Origin: Comamonadaceae bacterium
Lineage (GTDB): Bacteria; Pseudomonadota; Gammaproteobacteria; Burkholderiales; Burkholderiaceae_C
Direction: 5' to 3'
Assembly: GCA_947372745.1 (NCBI GenBank)
Contig: CANBUY010000002.1
Coordinates: 1 to 64,000 of the forward strand
Length of the DNA stretch: 64,000 nucleotides
The translations under genes were made by a program, and so were the position numbers. Of this stretch, positions 27,628-35,231 are shown one piece after another; within the stretch, counting starts at the first letter, position 1; the number at the start of each line of letters is the position of its first letter. The notes under the pieces were generated by a model, which did not search any database, was not told the origin of the DNA, and was given only the letters and a program-made list of their open reading frames with translations.

Positions 27628-29442
27628 ATGACCATGTTATTTGCGGCGCCGTCTGATCTCTGGCAGCGCCTGATCTCTTCAGAGGATGAGCAGGAATTTC
27701 TTGAAACCTGGTTGTCCTGCCTGATTTCTCTGTGTGGACAAGTGGTTCAGGCCACTGTCGTATGGGGTGATGCAGCTAATGTCGGACCTTTTCGTCCGCG
27801 GGTCGACTTGCCCGTTGGTCGTGTGGCTGATCGCTCCATGGCCACGTTGTGTGAACGTGTGCTTGAACTGCGCGTGCCACTGACGCAAACGATACCCCGG
27901 GTATTGCTCGTACATCCAGTAATGCTGGACGCCAATCTTTACGGACTGGTCGCCATTGAGTTTGAAAGTCATATTCCAGCGCATGCATCCGATGTATTGC
28001 GCTGGGGTATGGGGTGGCTGCGTGAGCGTATTTCTGGAAGTGAGGCACATGCGGCCGATGCGCTGCGCGAGCGTTTGTTTGTGATGCTTGACGTGCTGAC
28101 GCATGTGATTGATGCCAGCAAGGCGGTCACTGCAGCGCAGTCTGTGGCCACCGAGTTGGCGCAGCATCTAGGTTGCGAGCGGGTGTCAGTAGGATTCGGT
28201 AAGTTGGATGGAATTCGTTTGTTTGCACTTTCACATTCGGCCGATTTTTCGCGGCGCAATGATTTAACCCAAGCCATCGAGTCGGCCATGAACGAAGCGG
28301 TTGACCAAGGCGAAACCATGTATTCGCTGGCGGGCAACGACAGCGCGGATGAGCAACGGCTGGTTTTGATGCGTGAGCATGACCATTTGCGTCGGGACTT
28401 TGATACAGACGCTATTCTGACCGTTCCGTTTAAGGTAGGTGAGGAAAGTGGCGTCTTCACATTTGAGTGGGCAACGGAGGAAGATGGCGAGAAATGGCGG
28501 GATTTTGCAGCCAGTCTGGTGCCGTTGATGGGACGTGCGTTACTTGATCGCCGCCAGCAAGACCGGTCCTGGCCGAAACGTGCGCATGAGTATTTGCGGC
28601 AAGAGTGGATGAAACTAAATGGGGCACATCAGGGTGCACGTAAATTGGTGGCTCTGCTGGGCATGGGTGGCGTTCTTTTTCTTGCAATGGCTAAAGGTGA
28701 TTTCCTGGTGGCTGCTCACGCGGAATTGGAGGGGGGTATTCGGCGGGTGATTGCGGCTCCGTTTGAGGGTTTTGTCGCGAGCAGCGGTTTTCGTGCCGGG
28801 CATGTTGTCAAGCAGGGTGATGTGCTAGCAACTCTTGATGATCGTGATTTGCGTTTGGAAACCGTACGCTGGGAAAGTCAGCAAACCCAGTATTCCAAAC
28901 AGGCTAACGAAGCACAGGCTCAACATAACCTGGCTCAGTTGCAGATTTCATTGGCACAGACGCGTCAGGCCGAGGCACAGCGAGACTTGTCTGAAACCAT
29001 GCTGGAGCGTTCCCAGATTCGTGCCCCCTTTGCTGGCGTGATCATTTCTGGCGATTTATCGCAGAACTTAGGGGGGGCGGTCAAAAAAGGACAGTCGTTG
29101 TTTGAAATTGCACCACTCGACTCCTACCGTGTGATTCTCAATGTTGACGAAGCCGATATTCCTCACATCAAAGCCGGGCAGCAGGGCGAACTCATGCTGG
29201 CCGCACTAGTTGGCGAGCGGTTCCCCTTTACGGTGACCTTGGTGACCCCAGTCGCGCAGGCCAAAGAGGGTAAAAATGCTTTTCGCGTGGAGGGTTCGCT
29301 TTATGCGACAACGCCACGCTTGCGCCCGGGAATGGAGGGTGTCGCCAAGGTTAATGCTGGCAAAGAGCGCCTAGTCTGGATATGGACACATCGGTTTATC
29401 GATTGGCTGCGACTTCAGTGTTGGGTCTGGCTCGGTGTTTGA
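27628..29442 (+). CDS. HlyD-family membrane-fusion protein with N-terminal GAF-like domains
   Basis: The 604-residue product has a cytosolic N-terminal half, one transmembrane helix (about residues 337-358, LVALLGMGGVLFLAMAKGDF) and a periplasmic adaptor half. The N-terminal half contains two GAF-like parts; the second is clearer, with DVLTHVIDASKAVTAAQSVATEL and CERVSVGFGKLDGIRLFALS. The periplasmic half has a lipoyl-like half motif (GFVASSGFRAGHVVKQGDVLATLDDRDL), a Gln/Ala-rich coiled-coil hairpin, the second lipoyl half (RSQIRAPFAGVIISGDL) and a beta barrel. HlyD proteins bridge an inner-membrane exporter to TolC. Fusion to GAF-like domains is unusual and could let a cytosolic signal or partner control export. 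A second ATG six bases downstream is possible as start. Confidence 0.85.
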   Translation: MTMLFAAPSDLWQRLISSEDEQEFLETWLSCLISLCGQVVQATVVWGDAANVGPFRPRVDLPVGRVADRSMATLCERVLELRVPLTQTIPRVLLVHPVMLDANLYGLVAIEFESHIPAHASDVLRWGMGWLRERISGSEAHAADALRERLFVMLDVLTHVIDASKAVTAAQSVATELAQHLGCERVSVGFGKLDGIRLFALSHSADFSRRNDLTQAIESAMNEAVDQGETMYSLAGNDSADEQRLVLMREHDHLRRDFDTDAILTVPFKVGEESGVFTFEWATEEDGEKWRDFAASLVPLMGRALLDRRQQDRSWPKRAHEYLRQEWMKLNGAHQGARKLVALLGMGGVLFLAMAKGDFLVAAHAELEGGIRRVIAAPFEGFVASSGFRAGHVVKQGDVLATLDDRDLRLETVRWESQQTQYSKQANEAQAQHNLAQLQISLAQTRQAEAQRDLSETMLERSQIRAPFAGVIISGDLSQNLGGAVKKGQSLFEIAPLDSYRVILNVDEADIPHIKAGQQGELMLAALVGERFPFTVTLVTPVAQAKEGKNAFRVEGSLYATTPRLRPGMEGVAKVNAGKERLVWIWTHRFIDWLRLQCWVWLGV

Positions 29443-29454
29443 TTCCCGCGTGAC

Positions 29455-31608
29455 ATGAGCACCAGTCTCTTTTCTCAATCTTGGTATCGGGTAGCTGATG
29501 TGCGACCGCGGCTGCGACGTCAGGCGCAGATCATCCGACAGACCTACCGCGGTGAACGCTGGTATGTGTTGCAGGACCAGGGTACAGGGCGATTCTTGCG
29601 CCTCAACCCCGCAGCTTACCGAATTGTTGCCTTGATGGACGGCAAGCGCAGTTTGAGCAATATCTGGCACCACGAAACCGAGTTGCATGGTGACGAGGCA
29701 CCGACTCAGGACGAGGTGTTGCATTTGTTGTCCCAACTGCATCAGGCCAACGTTCTCATTTCTGACCATCGTCCGGATCTGGGGGAGATGGAAGAACGCC
29801 GAGCGCGAACCCGCACCGCAAAGCTAAAGCAGTATTTCGCCAACCCGCTTTCCATTAAGTTTCCACTGGCAGACCCGGATAAATTGCTTGGTGCAGTAAC
29901 TGCCGGCATATCTTCTGCGGTTTGGTTCTGGATCATGGCGGCTTGGCTGATGCTGGTTTTGTCTGGGTTGGTCGGGGCGTTTTATTATTGGGATGAGTTG
30001 ACTCATGACCTTGCCGCGCATTCGTTTACAGCTCAAAACATGTTGCTCATGGCGGTGGTTTTCCCCGTTCTAAAGGGCATCCATGAACTGGGTCACGCGC
30101 TGGCCATTAAGGCTTGCAGAGGGGCGTGCCGGGAAATCGGGTTGATGTTTTTGGTCTTTGTACCGGTGCCTTACGTCGATGCAAGCCAAGCAACCAGTTT
30201 CCCGAATAAATACTGCAGAATGCTGGTCGGGGCGGCAGGCATGATGATCGAACTTGCCGTGGCATCGCTGGCCCTTTGGATGTGGACTTGGGTTCAACCC
30301 GGACCTGTAAAGGCAATGCTGCATGAAGCGGTGATTCTCGCAGGGTTCACGACCCTGATCTTTAACGCTAATCCCCTCCTGCGATTCGATGGTTATTACA
30401 TTCTGGCTGATTGGTTGGAAATTCCGAATTTGGGTCAGAAATCAAATCAGTTCGTTGGCTATCTCTTACAACGTCATATTTTTGGGGCAGATCAATTGCC
30501 TGCCCCACATCTCACGCCCCGTGAGAGCTTCTGGTTGCCCAGTTTTGCGGTCGCCTCATTTGTCTATCGAATGCTGGTTGCGGTTGGTATTCTTTTACTC
30601 GTATTTGGGCAGTTCTTTTTTATTGGCGTCTTGATGGGGATTTGGGTAGTTTGGAGCATGTTGTTGCAACCGCTGGTCAAAAATTTAAGCTATCTCGCCA
30701 ACTCTCCTGAGTTGGAACGTCATCGACATCGGGCTTGGACCATGGCGGGAGGCTTTGTCAGCATGTTTTTGCTGTTTATTTTTTTCTTTCCTGCGCCTTC
30801 ATGGACAAGTACCGAAGGTGTGATCTGGATGCCTGAAGATGCGCGCCTGCGTGTCATGCATCCATGTTTTGGACGTGAGCTGCTGGTCAAACCGGGTGCG
30901 CAGGTCAAGGCAGGGGCACCACTCCTGTCTTGTTCAGACCCTGAGTTGGACTCCCAGATTACGCAGAGTGAAGGACGGCAGGCTGAATTGGAGGCTCGGT
31001 TTGTCGGCGCAAACAGGGATGATCGGGTGCAGGGTCAGATCGTGGCGGCTGAGCTGAATCATGCTCGACATCGTCTGGCCGATCTGATGACGCGCCGCGA
31101 GTCGATGGTGATGGCCAGCCCGACCGATGGCATTTTTGTCATGAATGGCCCCAGTGATTTTTCAGGTCGCTTTTTGGGGCGCGGAGAGGTGGTGGCTTAC
31201 GTTATTACGCCGGAACGTTTGACCTTGATTTCTGTCGTTTCACAAGGCGATGTTGATTTAGTTCGAAAGCACACCTCTCGGGTTGAATTGAGGGTGGTCG
31301 GTGATGTGTGGCGTGTGATCCAGGCAAGAATCAAGCGTGAGGTACCTGCGGCAACCCAGGATTTGCCCAGCCTGGCACTCACACTTGAAGGCGGGGGGAA
31401 AGTGGGTCTCGACCCTACGGCTAAGTCGGAAGGTGGGGCACGCGCCTTGACACCACTTTTTCAGTTTGAACTGGCGCTAGCGGGCGAGCAATTGCCCAAC
31501 ATGCTGGGGCAACGCGTCTATGTCCGGTTTGTGCATGAACCCGAGCCTTTAGTGAATCAATGGTTCCGCGTCTTGCGCCAGTTGTTTCTCAAGCGCTTTA
31601 CGGTGTAA
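29455..31608 (+). CDS. PqqD-like / M50 site-2-type metalloprotease / HlyD-like fusion
   Basis: This 717-residue protein has three parts. Residues about 15-110 resemble PqqD or RRE domains (GERWYVLQDQGTGRFLRLN, AAYRIVALMDGKRSLSNIW, DEVLHLLSQLHQANVLI), which in other systems bind leader peptides. Residues about 150-440 are polytopic and carry the M50 zinc site HELGH (His210, Glu211, His214) and NANPLLRFDG (Asn304, Pro307, Asp312). The C-terminal part has split lipoyl halves (RELLVKPGAQVKAGAPLL and VMASPTDGIFVM) around a coiled coil. COG1994-type M50 proteins act inside the membrane. The key metal ligands are all present, so it may be active. It starts 12 bases after the GAF-HlyD gene. Leader recognition and cleavage of the giant protein are my inference. 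Confidence 0.85.
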   Translation: MSTSLFSQSWYRVADVRPRLRRQAQIIRQTYRGERWYVLQDQGTGRFLRLNPAAYRIVALMDGKRSLSNIWHHETELHGDEAPTQDEVLHLLSQLHQANVLISDHRPDLGEMEERRARTRTAKLKQYFANPLSIKFPLADPDKLLGAVTAGISSAVWFWIMAAWLMLVLSGLVGAFYYWDELTHDLAAHSFTAQNMLLMAVVFPVLKGIHELGHALAIKACRGACREIGLMFLVFVPVPYVDASQATSFPNKYCRMLVGAAGMMIELAVASLALWMWTWVQPGPVKAMLHEAVILAGFTTLIFNANPLLRFDGYYILADWLEIPNLGQKSNQFVGYLLQRHIFGADQLPAPHLTPRESFWLPSFAVASFVYRMLVAVGILLLVFGQFFFIGVLMGIWVVWSMLLQPLVKNLSYLANSPELERHRHRAWTMAGGFVSMFLLFIFFFPAPSWTSTEGVIWMPEDARLRVMHPCFGRELLVKPGAQVKAGAPLLSCSDPELDSQITQSEGRQAELEARFVGANRDDRVQGQIVAAELNHARHRLADLMTRRESMVMASPTDGIFVMNGPSDFSGRFLGRGEVVAYVITPERLTLISVVSQGDVDLVRKHTSRVELRVVGDVWRVIQARIKREVPAATQDLPSLALTLEGGGKVGLDPTAKSEGGARALTPLFQFELALAGEQLPNMLGQRVYVRFVHEPEPLVNQWFRVLRQLFLKRFTV

Positions 31609-31644
31609 TTCATGGCCGTCCTCATTTGTCAATTGGATTAATCT

Positions 31645-33627
31645 GTGTTTGCGCTTTCAATTCTGTCCCAGCCTTATCCTCAACGCGAAGATGCGATTCA
31701 ACCATCATGGCTGGATCAAGTTGCCGAGCGCATTCGGGTGGAACTACTGGTTCGCTTTCGGTTCACCAAATGGCAACTGAATGCCGTGGCGGCCGAGGTC
31801 ATGCGCCAGGAAGCTGTGCTGAAAGCGATGAACGATACCGAAAGAAAGCTGGCGTTTGCCAAAATCTGCCGTGAATTGCGACGACAGGGGTTTATCGAAT
31901 TAAAGATGACTGCTGGCGCCTTGGCGGTGGCGCGTCTGGTTGCTACAGAAACCTTGGGGTTGACCCCTCATCCGGTTCAGATCAAGGGTGCCTATGTGCT
32001 CTTGCAAGGCCAAGTGGCGGAAATGGACACAGGTGAGGGCAAAACATTGACGGCCAGTTTGGCTGCAGCCTGTGCCGCCATGGTTGGGCTGAAGGTTCAT
32101 GTGGTGACGGTCAATGACTATCTGGCTGAACGCGACGCAGCCACACTGACTCCATTTTTTTCAGCTCTTGGATTGACTGTTGGCGTGGTCAAAGAAGGGA
32201 TGTCGCAGAGGGATAAGCAGCAGGCCTATCGTGCTGACATCGTCTATGGCGCTAACAAAATCATTGTATTTGACTACTTGCGCGACAGGGTGGCATTGGG
32301 TGAGCGAATGCGACCTTTTTCCATGGCGGTCGATAAGCTGGCAGGATTGATGCCGCCGGAAATATCGCTTCCCGGCCTTCAATTCGCCATCGTTGACGAG
32401 GCCGACAGCGTTTTCGTCGACGAGGCGCGCACGCCACTGATCATTTCTGAGGAAAGCCGCGATCCTGAAATGGAGGCCTACTACCAGCAAGCCATCAAGT
32501 TCGCTTTGATTCTGAAGCAGGAGGATGACTACGAGTTGCAGGAGCGTGGTCGCTGGCCGCGTCTGACGCAGGCAGGTCGGGCAAATCTTCAGCAGATGGC
32601 TGAAAACTTGTCTGGCCTATGGCAAGGTGAGAAACGCAGAGAAGAAGCCATTATTCAGGCCTTAGTGGCTTTGCACGGATTCAAGCGTGACGTTGACTAT
32701 ATTGTTCGTGAGGGCAAAGTCATGATTGTTGACGAAAATACGGGTCGGGTGATGCCGGATCGCTCTTGGGAGCGCGGTTTGCAGCAACTCATGGAGATTA
32801 AGGAAGGGTTGGAGCCGACCCCGATGAAGGAAACGCTGGCCCGACTTTCATATCAAATTTTTTTCCGCCGCTACCTCAATTTGTGCGGAATGACCGGCAC
32901 CTGCCGCGAGGTTAAGGGTGAACTTGGCGAGGTGTATGGTTTGGGCGTTGTGCGCGTGCTGCCCCACAAGCCCTCAAAACGGCGGCACCTGCCGACCCTT
33001 ATTTTTTCCAGTGCGTCGCAGCGCTGGAAAGCGGTAGCGGGAGATATTGATCGGCGGCATGTTGATGGCCAACCGGTCTTGGTGGGGACGCGCTCAATTT
33101 TGGCATCAGAGCATTTAAGCGCATTATTGAAGGAGCGTGGCATCGCCCATCAAGTGCTGAATGCCAAACAGGATGGCGATGAAGCTACGATTATCTCGGG
33201 TGCTGGCGAGTTGGGTTGCGTGACCATAGCTACCAATATGGCTGGACGCGGAACCGACATCAAGTTGGGTCCTGGTGTCGTTGACAAAGGTGGCTTGCAT
33301 GTGATTTTGACCGAGGGTCATGACAATCGACGGGTTGATCGTCAGCTTGCTGGGCGTAGTGCCCGCCAAGGCGATCCCGGAAGTTGGCAGGAAATCCTCT
33401 CCCTTGAAGATGAATTGATGGCGAATTACCCATCATGGATGATGCTAAGTCTCGTCTCTGTGCTCGCACGTAGCGAGAATGCTGGACCTGTGCGCTTCAT
33501 GTGCCTAAACCTGTATCGGTTGGCCCAAAAGTTGATCTCCGACAAACACCGTCGGGTCCGTAGCCAATTACTTAAAACTGAATATCAAAATCGGCGTACC
33601 TTGTCGTTTAGTGGAACTACAGAATGA
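31645..33627 (+). CDS. Short SecA-like translocase ATPase
   Basis: The 660-residue product shows the SecA motor motifs: GEGKT (Walker A, residues about 130-134), TVNDYLAERDA, DEAD within FAIVDEADSVFVDEARTPL (about 251-254), GMTGT, ATNMAGRGTDIKLG and GRSARQGDPGS. Housekeeping SecA has about 900 residues; this one lacks the long C-terminal wing and the CxCxSG-type zinc tail, and its substrate cross-linking part is divergent. It starts at a GTG, 36 bases after the M50 fusion, and overlaps the next gene by an ATGA. SecA2-like paralogues export dedicated substrates in other bacteria. Here it is the only visible ATPase of the cluster, so it probably powers export of the giant protein, with SecYEG or with the M50 fusion. 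The family call is sure, the role is inferred. Confidence 0.9.
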   Translation: MFALSILSQPYPQREDAIQPSWLDQVAERIRVELLVRFRFTKWQLNAVAAEVMRQEAVLKAMNDTERKLAFAKICRELRRQGFIELKMTAGALAVARLVATETLGLTPHPVQIKGAYVLLQGQVAEMDTGEGKTLTASLAAACAAMVGLKVHVVTVNDYLAERDAATLTPFFSALGLTVGVVKEGMSQRDKQQAYRADIVYGANKIIVFDYLRDRVALGERMRPFSMAVDKLAGLMPPEISLPGLQFAIVDEADSVFVDEARTPLIISEESRDPEMEAYYQQAIKFALILKQEDDYELQERGRWPRLTQAGRANLQQMAENLSGLWQGEKRREEAIIQALVALHGFKRDVDYIVREGKVMIVDENTGRVMPDRSWERGLQQLMEIKEGLEPTPMKETLARLSYQIFFRRYLNLCGMTGTCREVKGELGEVYGLGVVRVLPHKPSKRRHLPTLIFSSASQRWKAVAGDIDRRHVDGQPVLVGTRSILASEHLSALLKERGIAHQVLNAKQDGDEATIISGAGELGCVTIATNMAGRGTDIKLGPGVVDKGGLHVILTEGHDNRRVDRQLAGRSARQGDPGSWQEILSLEDELMANYPSWMMLSLVSVLARSENAGPVRFMCLNLYRLAQKLISDKHRRVRSQLLKTEYQNRRTLSFSGTTE

Positions 33628-34418
33628 AATACAAAACGAAACTTACCACTCTTTTTAGCCAGCTCTCCCGTTGCGTGGGCATGTCATTGGGAGGGGCCGT
33701 TTTGCTTGCAGGCTTGTCCCCCAGTCACGTTTGTGCGCAAACTGGCGTACCCAAGGTAAGCTCAAAACTGGAAAGCAGCATTGTTTGCGTCATTGAGCCG
33801 TCTCTTGAAATCAATTTGGGTATGCCAGTAGATGGCATGTTGGAGATGGTTAAGGCGGATCGGGGTGATGTGGTGAACAAAGGGCAGTTGCTGGCCCGAC
33901 TTTTCTCGGGCGTAGAAACGGTGATGGTTGAACACCAACTCGAAAAAGCTTCGTTTGGCGAACGCAAACTCTTGCGAAATAAAGAGATGGAAGAAAAAAA
34001 ATTAATTTCGAGCCAGGAACTGGATGAAATTACTACTGAGCAAAAGCTGGCCGAACACGAACTGAGGGAGCGACAAGAGCAGCTCAAATTACGCAGTTTG
34101 TTCAGTCCAATCCGGGGTGTGGTCGTGGATCGATTCAAGAGTCAAGGCGACTTGGTCAAGCAGGAAAAAATCTTCCGCATCGCCCAATTAGACCCGTTAC
34201 ATATAGAAACAGTGGTTCCGGCCAGTTTTTTTGGAAAAATGAGTCTGGGTCAACAGTTTGAGGTAAGACCTCAAATTTCAAACACCGCCACGAAGGCCCG
34301 AGTTAGTGCTATGGACCGCGTGATTGATTCAGCCAGTAACACATTCAGGGTGCGCTTGTTGCTTTCGAACCCGCGATTCGAAATTCCATCTGGACAAAGA
34401 TGCGCCATCCAGTTTTAA
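33624..34418 (+). CDS. Periplasmic adaptor (HlyD/RND membrane-fusion type), small
   Basis: This 264-residue protein begins inside the stop of the SecA-like gene (ATGA overlap), so translation is coupled. An N-terminal hydrophobic segment ending in CAQT suggests a signal peptide. A lipoyl half (GMLEMVKADRGDVVNKGQLLARL) leads into a short Glu/Lys-rich coiled coil (LEKASFGERKLLRNKEMEEK and onward) and the second half (RSLFSPIRGVVVDRF), followed by a beta barrel. It is shorter than usual adaptors and has no membrane anchor visible beyond the N-terminus. With the GAF-HlyD and M50-HlyD proteins this cluster encodes three lipoyl-type adaptors, which is unusual and suggests a layered periplasmic conduit to the TolC-like channel. 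Confidence 0.85.
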   Translation: MKYKTKLTTLFSQLSRCVGMSLGGAVLLAGLSPSHVCAQTGVPKVSSKLESSIVCVIEPSLEINLGMPVDGMLEMVKADRGDVVNKGQLLARLFSGVETVMVEHQLEKASFGERKLLRNKEMEEKKLISSQELDEITTEQKLAEHELRERQEQLKLRSLFSPIRGVVVDRFKSQGDLVKQEKIFRIAQLDPLHIETVVPASFFGKMSLGQQFEVRPQISNTATKARVSAMDRVIDSASNTFRVRLLLSNPRFEIPSGQRCAIQF

Positions 34419-34499
34419 TATGGGCGCTGGATTAGGCTGCCAGCGGTACTGGGTTGAAGGAGTACACCCTACTCTATACTCTTATTCCGATCAATATTG

Positions 34500-34517
34500 G
34501 CATATTAGCTAATATGC
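34500..34517. repeat. Perfect 18-bp palindrome
   Basis: GCATATTAGCTAATATGC is fully self-complementary. It lies between the end of the export operon (34418) and the end of the convergent MarR gene (34581). There is no T-run, so it is not a classical terminator; it may be a protein-binding site or a cruciform. Confidence 0.8.
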
Positions 34518-34536
34518 ACGTGCTTAAGCAGCTATT
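34518..34536 (-). repeat. Short interspersed repeat, copy 1
   Basis: Read on the minus strand this is AATAGCTGCTTAAGCACGT, identical over 19 bases to 57154-57172 on the plus strand. I remember similar AGCTGCT...AGC repeats from intergenic regions of many Comamonadaceae. Confidence 0.7.
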
Positions 34537-34580
34537 AAATAAATAGCAATATCCCCGCACATAAGTCCTAAATCGTCCGT

Positions 34581-35060
34581 TCAGTCTTCAGACTCGGCAA
34601 CACCCAGCGATGCCTTTTGTGCATGGGCCACCAGGCGATCCAATAAACCGTCCAGTTGCTCTATCTCTGCCGCATCCAGGCAGGACATGATTTCTGCGTT
34701 GCGCCGCTCAATGACACCTATCGTGCGCTGCCAAATGTCGGTTCCCTGGGGGGTCAGCATCAAAACGACACCCCGGCCGTCGGTGGCACTGATTGTTTTG
34801 CTGACCAGGTTTTGGCTCACCAGTGACTGCACCGCACGGCTGGCCTGGCTCTTGTTCAGGTTGGCCTGACTGGCCAAATGGTTGACCGACAGCGGACTGA
34901 AGGCACCGATGGCCGCCAGGCAGCGCCCTTCGCTCATGGGGATGCCCGCCTCCGCCAGGTAGGCCACCTGACTGATGCGATCCGTCATTTTGGACAGCCG
35001 GTGCAGGCGGTGCGTAAAACTGCGTTCTAAAGTGAAGGCATGAATTCGGGACGGTGTCAC
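34581..35060 (-). CDS. MarR-family transcriptional regulator
   Basis: The 159-residue product is a winged-helix MarR regulator: HRLSKMTDRISQVAYLAEAG in the dimer helix, LSVNHLASQANLNKSQASRAVQSLV as helix-turn-helix, ISATDGRGVVLMLTPQG as wing. MarR repressors release DNA on binding phenolic or aromatic ligands. The start is a GTG with AAGGAA six bases upstream. The gene is divergent from the FAD monooxygenase; their 171-base spacer holds two 16-bp inverted repeats that also occur before the TRAP transporter operon. It therefore probably regulates both uptake and the first oxidation steps of an aromatic compound, likely as a repressor. Family sure, ligand unknown. Confidence 0.9.
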   Translation of the reverse strand: MTPSRIHAFTLERSFTHRLHRLSKMTDRISQVAYLAEAGIPMSEGRCLAAIGAFSPLSVNHLASQANLNKSQASRAVQSLVSQNLVSKTISATDGRGVVLMLTPQGTDIWQRTIGVIERRNAEIMSCLDAAEIEQLDGLLDRLVAHAQKASLGVAESED

Positions 35061-35134
35061 TCGGGGTTCCTTTGGGGGTGCGTTTATGGGTTGAATAACC
35101 CATGATGTTGAGCTATTTTCTCCTGACGCATGAT

Positions 35135-35150
35135 AGTTGCATTCACAACT
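35135..35150. promoter_or_regulatory. Putative MarR operator, site 1 of the monooxygenase promoter
   Basis: AGTTGCATTCACAACT is an imperfect inverted repeat with arms of seven and a TT centre (five of seven pairs match). It is 58 bases from the centre of a better second site and lies between the divergent MarR and monooxygenase genes. Confidence 0.6.
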
Positions 35151-35192
35151 AGTGAAAACCCTAATCGACTGGCGTTGATAGTTGGGTATATT

Positions 35193-35208
35193 AGTTGCGT
35201 TCGCAACT
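35193..35208. promoter_or_regulatory. Putative MarR operator, site 2 of the monooxygenase promoter
   Basis: AGTTGCGTTCGCAACT has perfect seven-base arms around TT and lies 24 bases before the monooxygenase ATG. The same arms occur at 42792-42807 before the TRAP transporter, so it is likely the binding site of the MarR protein. Confidence 0.7.
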
Positions 35209-35231
35209 GTTATTTTGATTTAAGAGAAGTC

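Noticed and set aside
3788-34418. Classical type I secretion system
   Set aside because: HlyD and TolC homologues and an RTX-like array are present, but there is no ABC transporter in the window, and SecA-like and M50 genes take its place.
35130-35231. Upstream start for the FAD monooxygenase at 35130
   Set aside because: It would translate through both MarR operators; the ATG at 35232 has a ribosome site and the expected N-terminus.
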